DNA of 9,171 nt from DATHTC01 sp035456465 (GTDB lineage Bacteria > Actinomycetota > Thermoleophilia > Gaiellales > Gaiellaceae), in contig DATIDD010000044.1 of NCBI GenBank assembly GCA_035456465.1, positions 1 through 9,171 on the forward strand. The letters are read 5' to 3'. Both the position numbers and the translations under genes were made by a program. The notes beneath the pieces are model-generated. The model was not told the origin of the DNA. It did not search any database and saw only the letters and a program-made list of their open reading frames with translations. Position 1 is the first letter of the stretch, and every line of letters starts with the position of its first letter. Below, in pieces: positions 5,474-9,171 of the stretch.

Positions 5474-6825
5474 GCGAGCACCGACGGAAGCGCCTCGACG
5501 ACGTCCGAGGCGACGAGGCCGGCCCGGTGCGGCACCGCGCGGCCCGCGAGCCCGTGGGCGACGGCCGCCGCGGCCGCCGCGTCGACCGGGTCGACTCCTT
5601 TCGCGAGAAACGCGCCGAGGATCCCCGTGAGCACGTCCCCCGTTCCTGCGGTGGCGAGCGACGGCGGACCCGTGTCGCAGACGATCGTCCTCCCGTCCGG
5701 CGCGCGGACGATCGTGTCGACGCCCTTGAGCAGGACGACGGCCCGGAAGCGCTCGGCGAGGCGCGCCGCGGCGTCGAGCCGCCGGGCCGACACCGCTCCG
5801 GCGTCTTCATCGAGGAGCCGCGCGGCCTCGCCGGCATGCGGCGTCAGGACGAGCGGCCCCTCGCGCTCGACCGGCTCGAGCCGGAAGAGGCCGTCGGCGT
5901 CGACCACCGCCGGAAGCTGCGACCGCTCGAGCAGGCCGCGGACGAGCGACCGGGCATCCTCCGAGCGGCCGAGTCCCGGCCCGAGGGCGAGTGCGCCTAC
6001 GCGCCCGACGTCCCCCTGGAGCGCGTCGAGCGCGTCGCGCCACTCGAATCCGCGCTTGACGGGCTCCAGGGCGAGCACCTCCGCGACCGCGAGCGACGCC
6101 GCGGGAACCGCGAGCGTCACGTACCCGGCGTCGGCGCGAAGCGCCGCTCGCGCGCTGAGAACCGCCGCGCTCGTCGTCCCGGGCGCGCCGCCGACGATCA
6201 GGAGCGACCCGGCCGTGAACTTCGTGTCGCGGGCGCCGCGGCGCGGGATGCGCTCGAGAAGTGCGGCGGTCGCCAGCACGGCTGCGGTCGTCGCGGGCGC
6301 GAGCCCGATGTCGGCGACGACGACCCTTCCGGCGTGGAACCTGCCCGGCGCCACGACGAGGCCGACCTTGCGGCCGTGGAACGTCACCGTTGCGTCCGCT
6401 TCGACGGCGGCGCCGGCGACCTCTCCCGTCGACGCGTCGACGCCCGAGGGCACGTCGACCGACACGACCGTGGCGCCGCTCGCGTTGATGCGCTCGATCG
6501 TCGCCGCCGCGTCGGGCCGCGGCTCGCCGCGGAAGCCGGTCCCGAAGAGGGCGTCGACGACGAGATCGGCGCCCGCGAGGTCGTCGCCCTCCACCGCGTC
6601 GCGGCCGGCCTCGCGCAGGACCCGGGCGGCGATCCGCCCGTCGCCGCCGTTGGCGCCGCCGCCGCACACGGCGGCGATGCGGCGCGCATCCGGATACGAC
6701 CGCAGGATCTCCTCGGCGACGGCTCGCCCGGCGCGCTCCATCAGCTCGCCCGCCGTGCCCGGGTACCCGGGGTAGCGCGACTCCGCCGCGCGCATCTCGT
6801 CGGCCGTGTAGAGCGGCTCGTGCAT
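5470..6825 (-). CDS. nnrD: Bifunctional NAD(P)HX epimerase / ADP-dependent NAD(P)HX dehydratase
   Basis: A 451-aa fusion that repairs hydrated NADH/NADPH: the N-terminal YjeF_N (NnrE) domain epimerises R- and S-NAD(P)HX, and the C-terminal ribokinase-like domain (NnrD) dehydrates the S form using ADP. Seen: CGGGANGGDGRIAARVL (54-70) and DALFGTGFRG (91-100, catalytic-type D91) in the epimerase domain; VSVDVPSGVDASTGE (121-135); then in NnrD KFTAGSLLIVGGAPGTTSAA (202-221), LGPGLG (281-286), VVDADGL (307-313), LTPHAGE (327-333), VLLKGVDTIV (364-373) and ATAGTGDVLTG (391-401) with general base D397. The epimerase domain is short: only about 20 residues separate the GGDG helix from DALFGTG. The ATG at 6825 overlaps the acpS stop by one base (TGATG); a GTG one codon earlier (6828) is an alternative with a 4-nt overlap. 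Cotranscribed with acpS. Confidence 0.93.
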   Translation of the reverse strand: MHEPLYTADEMRAAESRYPGYPGTAGELMERAGRAVAEEILRSYPDARRIAAVCGGGANGGDGRIAARVLREAGRDAVEGDDLAGADLVVDALFGTGFRGEPRPDAAATIERINASGATVVSVDVPSGVDASTGEVAGAAVEADATVTFHGRKVGLVVAPGRFHAGRVVVADIGLAPATTAAVLATAALLERIPRRGARDTKFTAGSLLIVGGAPGTTSAAVLSARAALRADAGYVTLAVPAASLAVAEVLALEPVKRGFEWRDALDALQGDVGRVGALALGPGLGRSEDARSLVRGLLERSQLPAVVDADGLFRLEPVEREGPLVLTPHAGEAARLLDEDAGAVSARRLDAAARLAERFRAVVLLKGVDTIVRAPDGRTIVCDTGPPSLATAGTGDVLTGILGAFLAKGVDPVDAAAAAAVAHGLAGRAVPHRAGLVASDVVEALPSVLA

Positions 6826-7214
6826 CACGGCCGCGGGCGTCGCACCGGCGGCGTCTCGAGGTCGGCCACGCAGCTTGCCGCGGCGATGGTGTGCGAGTGG
6901 GTGAGCGAGACGTCGATCTCCCGCATCCCGACCTTCTCCGCCCACCGCAGCGTCTTCCCGGCGAGGGTCACGCCGGGCTTCGGCGGGCCGACGATCTCGA
7001 TCTCCTTCCAGGTGAAGAGGACGCCGCAGCCGAGCGCCTTGCCGACCGCCTCCTTCCCGCAGAAGCGCGCCGCGTACGACTCGGCGGGGTTGCGCCGCGA
7101 CTCGCAGTAGGCCTGCTCATCGGGCGTGAAGCAGCGGTCGCGGAAGCCCGGACGCTCGAGCGCGCGCCGGATGCGCTCGATCTCGATCACGTCGGTCCCG
7201 ATCCGCACCGCCAC
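6825..7214 (-). CDS. acpS: Holo-[acyl-carrier-protein] synthase
   Basis: A 129-aa group I phosphopantetheinyl transferase that moves the 4'-phosphopantetheine arm of CoA onto a serine of apo-ACP, making it competent for fatty-acid synthesis. Seen: GTDVIEIERIRRAL (6-19) with Mg2+ ligand D8; a ARFCGKEAVGKALG motif (49-62), the F-x-x-K-E-A signature with Mg2+/catalytic E55; and the conserved DVSLTHSHTIAAASC region near the end (101-115). Length is normal for the trimeric AcpS type. A short basic tail (PPVRRPRP) follows the domain. The GTG at 7214 starts 6 nt after the HAD stop; a second in-frame GTG at 7208 is possible but would shorten the first strand. No Shine-Dalgarno is obvious, so translation is likely coupled within the operon. 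Confidence 0.95.
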   Translation of the reverse strand: MAVRIGTDVIEIERIRRALERPGFRDRCFTPDEQAYCESRRNPAESYAARFCGKEAVGKALGCGVLFTWKEIEIVGPPKPGVTLAGKTLRWAEKVGMREIDVSLTHSHTIAAASCVADLETPPVRRPRP

Positions 7215-7220
7215 GGCGTT

Positions 7221-7997
7221 CTACGCGCTCCGCTCGAGCCAGCCCGGCAGGTCGGCGATCGAGCTCAGCACGACGTCGGGCCGCACGTCCAGGCCTTCGA
7301 GCGTGTCCGGCCTGAACTTCCCCGTCCGCACGAGCGCGGTGCGCATGCCGAAGAGCTGCGCGGCCCGGATGTCGGACTCGGGGTCGTCACCGACGAGCCA
7401 CGTCAGCTCCGGCTCGGCGCCGAGCGCGTCGAGGGCGGCCGCGAAGTAGGCGGGGCTCGGCTTGCCGAGCACGGTCGCCTCGACGCCGGTCGCGTACTCG
7501 AGGCCCGCGACGAACGCCCCCGCATCGAGGAGCGGCCCACGGCTCGTCTGCCACCAGCGGTTCTTGTGGAGGCAGTAGAGCTCCGCGCCCATCTGGATCT
7601 CCGAGAACGCCCGGGCGAGGTTCATGTAGCTGAACACCTGGTTCGGCTCGAGCGTCTCGTCGCAGCCTCCGAGTAGCACCGCGTGCGCACCGTCGCCGAC
7701 GAGGTCGAGGCCTTCGAGGTCCGGGACGACCCCCGCCATCACGAGCGCGCACACCCGCTTGCCGGCGAGCTCGCGCGCCGCCGTCCGGGCCGGCGTCTGC
7801 AGGTCGCCGTCCTCGAGCTCGAAGCCGAGCGCGCGCAGCTCCTGCGCGAGCTGGCTGCGCGGCCGGGTCGAGTTGTTCGTGACGAAGCGGAGGGCGTGCC
7901 CTTCGCGGCGCAGCTCGGCGACGGCCTCCTGGGCGCCGGGGATCGCCTCTCCCGAGACGTGCAGCACTCCGTCGACGTCCAGGAGAATGCACGCCAT
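7221..7997 (-). CDS. HAD-superfamily subfamily IIA (NagD/HDHD2-like) phosphatase
   Basis: A 258-aa haloacid dehalogenase-type hydrolase with a C2 cap, predicted to dephosphorylate a small phosphorylated metabolite. Seen: motif I LLDVDGVL (5-12) with nucleophile D7 and acid/base D9; motif II VTNNSTRP (39-46, T40/N41); the cap segment CLHKNRWWQTSRGPLLDAGA (142-161), close to the HDHD2-type (HAD-SF-IIA-hyp3) pattern; LGKPSPAYF (177-185) with motif III lysine K179; and motif IV LVGDDPESDI (201-210). The catalytic set is complete; the substrate is unknown. The frame remains open upstream to 8879, but that extension runs antisense to arfB and birA. The chosen ATG at 7997 matches the family start and is preceded 8 nt upstream by TAGGCT. 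It is first in the predicted acpS-nnrD-alr operon. Its start codon overlaps that of the divergent arfB. Confidence 0.92.
   Translation of the reverse strand: MACILLDVDGVLHVSGEAIPGAQEAVAELRREGHALRFVTNNSTRPRSQLAQELRALGFELEDGDLQTPARTAARELAGKRVCALVMAGVVPDLEGLDLVGDGAHAVLLGGCDETLEPNQVFSYMNLARAFSEIQMGAELYCLHKNRWWQTSRGPLLDAGAFVAGLEYATGVEATVLGKPSPAYFAAALDALGAEPELTWLVGDDPESDIRAAQLFGMRTALVRTGKFRPDTLEGLDVRPDVVLSSIADLPGWLERSA
7981..7985 (+). promoter_or_regulatory. arfB: Shine-Dalgarno (AGGAG) for arfB
   Basis: AGGAG lies 10 nt before the ATG at 7996 and only 1 nt before an in-frame ATG at 7987, which argues for the 7996 start. An overlapping GAGAAT (7983-7988), 7 nt before 7996, could instead be a degenerate -10 for a leaderless transcript. 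Both lie antisense to codons of the HAD gene. Confidence 0.45.
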
Positions 7998-8409
7998 GGG
8001 CCGTGAGCCTATACGTGTCACGCGCTCGGTCTCGCTCGACCCGGACGAGATCGAGCTCCGCGTCTCGCGCTCGTCGGGACCGGGCGGCCAGCACGCCAAC
8101 AAGGCCGAGACGCGCGTCGAGGCCGTCCTCGACGTCGAGGCCTCGTCGTCGCTGTCGGCGGCGCAGAAACGACGCGTCGTCGCGAGGGCCGGGCCGGTGC
8201 TCCGTGCCGTGGCGCAGGACGAGCGCAGCCAGGCGCGGAACCGCGAGCTCGCGATCGAGCGCCTCGTCGCGAAGCTCGCGGAGGCGCTGCGGGTCGAGCG
8301 CCGCCGGGTGCCGACGCGCCCGTCGCGAGCCGCCGAGGAGCGCCGCCTCGCGGAGAAGCGCCGGCGTGCGCAGGTCAAACGCCATCGGGCGCAGCCCGAC
8401 GCCGAGTAG
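7996..8409 (+). CDS. arfB: ArfB/YaeJ-type peptidyl-tRNA hydrolase (ribosome rescue)
   Basis: A 137-aa stand-alone release-factor catalytic domain. ArfB enters ribosomes stalled on truncated mRNA and hydrolyses the peptidyl-tRNA without needing a stop codon. Seen: RSSGPGGQHANKAETRV (25-41) with the catalytic GGQ at 30-32, located near the N-terminus as in ArfB and with no codon-recognition domain before it; a central helical part; and a strongly basic C-terminal tail (about 101-131, including RRLAEKRRRAQVKRHR) that in ArfB lies in the empty mRNA channel. Length is close to E. coli ArfB (140). The ATG at 7996 shares two bases with the divergent HAD start codon (CATG, 7995-7998). birA follows after 6 nt. 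A truncated RF1/RF2 is unlikely because of the basic tail and N-terminal GGQ. Confidence 0.92.
   Translation: MGREPIRVTRSVSLDPDEIELRVSRSSGPGGQHANKAETRVEAVLDVEASSSLSAAQKRRVVARAGPVLRAVAQDERSQARNRELAIERLVAKLAEALRVERRRVPTRPSRAAEERRLAEKRRRAQVKRHRAQPDAE
8006..8011 (-). promoter_or_regulatory. Predicted -10 element of the HAD-acpS-nnrD-alr operon (TAGGCT)
   Basis: The minus strand reads TAGGCT, then 8 nt (CACGGCCC), then the HAD ATG at 7997: leaderless spacing with no Shine-Dalgarno. The same hexamer occurs before the SDR. It lies inside arfB codons 4-6. No good -35 is visible at 17 nt. Confidence 0.55.
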
Positions 8410-8410
8410 G

Positions 8411-8430
8411 GTCTCGTGTCGAGTCGAGAC
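8411..8430. repeat. Inverted repeat spanning the birA start codon
   Basis: GTCTCG (8411-8416) and CGAGAC (8425-8430) form a perfect 6-bp inverted repeat with an 8-nt loop. The birA GTG start (8416-8418) begins at the last base of the left arm, so an mRNA hairpin here would occlude the initiation site unless arfB translation opened it. Confidence 0.4.
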
Positions 8431-9171
8431 GAGCCCCTGACCCCCGCGACGGTTGGGCCGTTGCTCCGCGGCCGCTTCGGCCGGCCGTACCTCTGGAGCG
8501 TGAGCTGCGCCTCGACGCAGGACGTCCTGCGTGGCAGCGGGCTGCCGGAGGGAGCAGTGGCGGTCAGCGAGCACCAGACGTCCGGCCGTGGCCGGGAGGG
8601 ACGGCCCTGGGAGGACGCGCCCGGGCGGGCGCTCCTCCTCTCGGTGCTGCTGCGGCCGCCCGCCGGCTCGCAGACACAGGAGCTCTCGCTCGTCGCCGGG
8701 CTCGCCGTCGCGGAGACGGTCGAGGAGGCACGCGACCACGCGTCGCTCAAGTGGCCGAACGACGTGCTGCTCGGCGGCGGCAAGGTCGCGGGGATGCTCC
8801 TCGAGGCGTCCGGTGACGAGGTCGTCTGCGGAATCGGCGTCAACGTCTCGCAGACGCACGCCGAGCTGCCCGTCGGCACCCGGCTGCCCGCCGCGTCGCT
8901 CCTGACGGCGACGGGCCGGGAGCTGGATCGCGCCGAGCTGCTCGCCTCGCTCCTCGTGACGCTCGAGCACCGCTACGACACATGGCGGCGGCGGGGCCTC
9001 GTGTCGCTCCTCGACGAGCTCGAGGCGCGGAACGCGCTGCGCGGTCATGCCGTCCGCGTCGGCGGCGAGGCGGGCACCGTCGTGCGGATCGCCGTGGACG
9101 GGCGCCTGGCGCTCCGCCGCGACGACGGCACCGAGGTGCTCGTCGCGAGCGGCGAGGTCGTCGAGATGCAG
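8416..9171 (+). CDS. birA: Biotin-[acetyl-CoA-carboxylase] ligase, class I, 3' end outside window
   Basis: BirA makes biotinyl-5'-AMP and transfers biotin to the carrier lysine of acetyl-CoA carboxylase and related enzymes. 252 codons are visible with no stop before the window ends. Seen: WSVSCASTQDVLR (27-39), the early Ser-Thr-Gln/Asn region; SGRGREGRPW (56-65), the biotinyl-AMP loop, with R60 kept and Glu at position 61 where E. coli has a second Arg; ALLLSVLLRP (72-81); LKWPNDVLLGGGKVAGMLLE (111-130) with catalytic K112; CGIGVNV (138-144); and a C-terminal SH3-like domain (about 208-252). There is no N-terminal winged helix, so it is a class I enzyme without repressor function. The start is the GTG at 8416, 6 nt after the arfB stop. 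The domain is nearly complete, so few residues should be missing. Confidence 0.93.
   Translation, partial: MSSRDEPLTPATVGPLLRGRFGRPYLWSVSCASTQDVLRGSGLPEGAVAVSEHQTSGRGREGRPWEDAPGRALLLSVLLRPPAGSQTQELSLVAGLAVAETVEEARDHASLKWPNDVLLGGGKVAGMLLEASGDEVVCGIGVNVSQTHAELPVGTRLPAASLLTATGRELDRAELLASLLVTLEHRYDTWRRRGLVSLLDELEARNALRGHAVRVGGEAGTVVRIAVDGRLALRRDDGTEVLVASGEVVEMQ

Noticed and set aside
4507..7110. Very long plus-strand open frame (867 codons) antisense to alr, nnrD and acpS
   Set aside because: Arg/Pro/Ala/Asp-rich, no recognisable motif, opposite three well-supported enzymes; typical antisense shadow in high-GC coding DNA.
7998..8879. N-terminal extension of the HAD protein to a start at 8879
   Set aside because: The extra residues are Ser/Arg-rich shadow translation of arfB/birA; the DVDGV motif belongs at the N-terminus as with the ATG at 7997.
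7387..9048. 553-codon minus-strand open frame antisense to arfB and birA
   Set aside because: Shadow of the plus-strand genes; no motifs, and it would conflict with the HAD gene in another frame.
1..9171. tRNA, rRNA, CRISPR array, insertion sequence, riboswitch
   Set aside because: No cloverleaf-like segment, regular repeat-spacer pattern, transposase motif or terminal repeats were seen; nearly all DNA is accounted for by coding sequence.

Overview
The window is a compact, very GC-rich (by eye about 70%) stretch of bacterial chromosome with eleven genes and almost no intergenic DNA. The gene types, GC content, frequent GTG starts, GC-biased third codon positions and apparent leaderless promoters (TANNNT hexamers 7-9 nt before ATG) point to an actinobacterium. 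A deep lineage such as Thermoleophilia (Gaiellales/Solirubrobacterales) is my best guess, but that is inference from style, not from a marker gene.

Layout. (1) 14-793, minus: FabI enoyl-ACP reductase. (2) 835-2539, plus: a class IV (HDAC11-like) deacetylase followed 10 nt later by a classical SDR oxidoreductase; the pair diverges from fabI across a 41-bp gap holding two interleaved promoters. (3) 2518-7997, minus: a run of six genes read from right to left. They are a HAD-IIA phosphatase, AcpS, a fused NAD(P)HX epimerase/dehydratase, alanine racemase, a class I methyltransferase and an archaeal-type P-loop ATPase. The first five are tightly packed (6 nt, 1-nt overlap, 30 nt, 4-nt overlap), so they look like one operon. 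The ATPase comes after a 70-bp gap with its own predicted promoter, which sits inside a 34-bp hyphenated palindrome. Its 3' end overlaps the SDR tail-to-tail by 22 bp. (4) 7996-9171, plus: an ArfB-type ribosome-rescue hydrolase and a BirA biotin ligase that runs off the window's right edge. arfB and the HAD gene diverge with physically overlapping start codons (CATG).

Functional themes. Three genes serve fatty-acid synthesis from different sides: BirA biotinylates the acetyl-CoA carboxylase carrier, AcpS adds phosphopantetheine to ACP, and FabI performs the last reduction of elongation. Alr feeds peptidoglycan synthesis and NnrD/E repairs hydrated NAD(P)H. The acpS-nnrD-alr order is a familiar actinobacterial cluster. 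The deacetylase, SDR, methyltransferase and ATPase have no defined substrate.

I see no mobile element, CRISPR array, tRNA, rRNA or convincing novel multi-gene system. The points most worth a second look are the regulatory architecture (a set of leaderless promoters, mutually overlapping divergent promoters, and the large dyad over the ATPase promoter) and apparently shortened versions of the NnrE domain and Alr.
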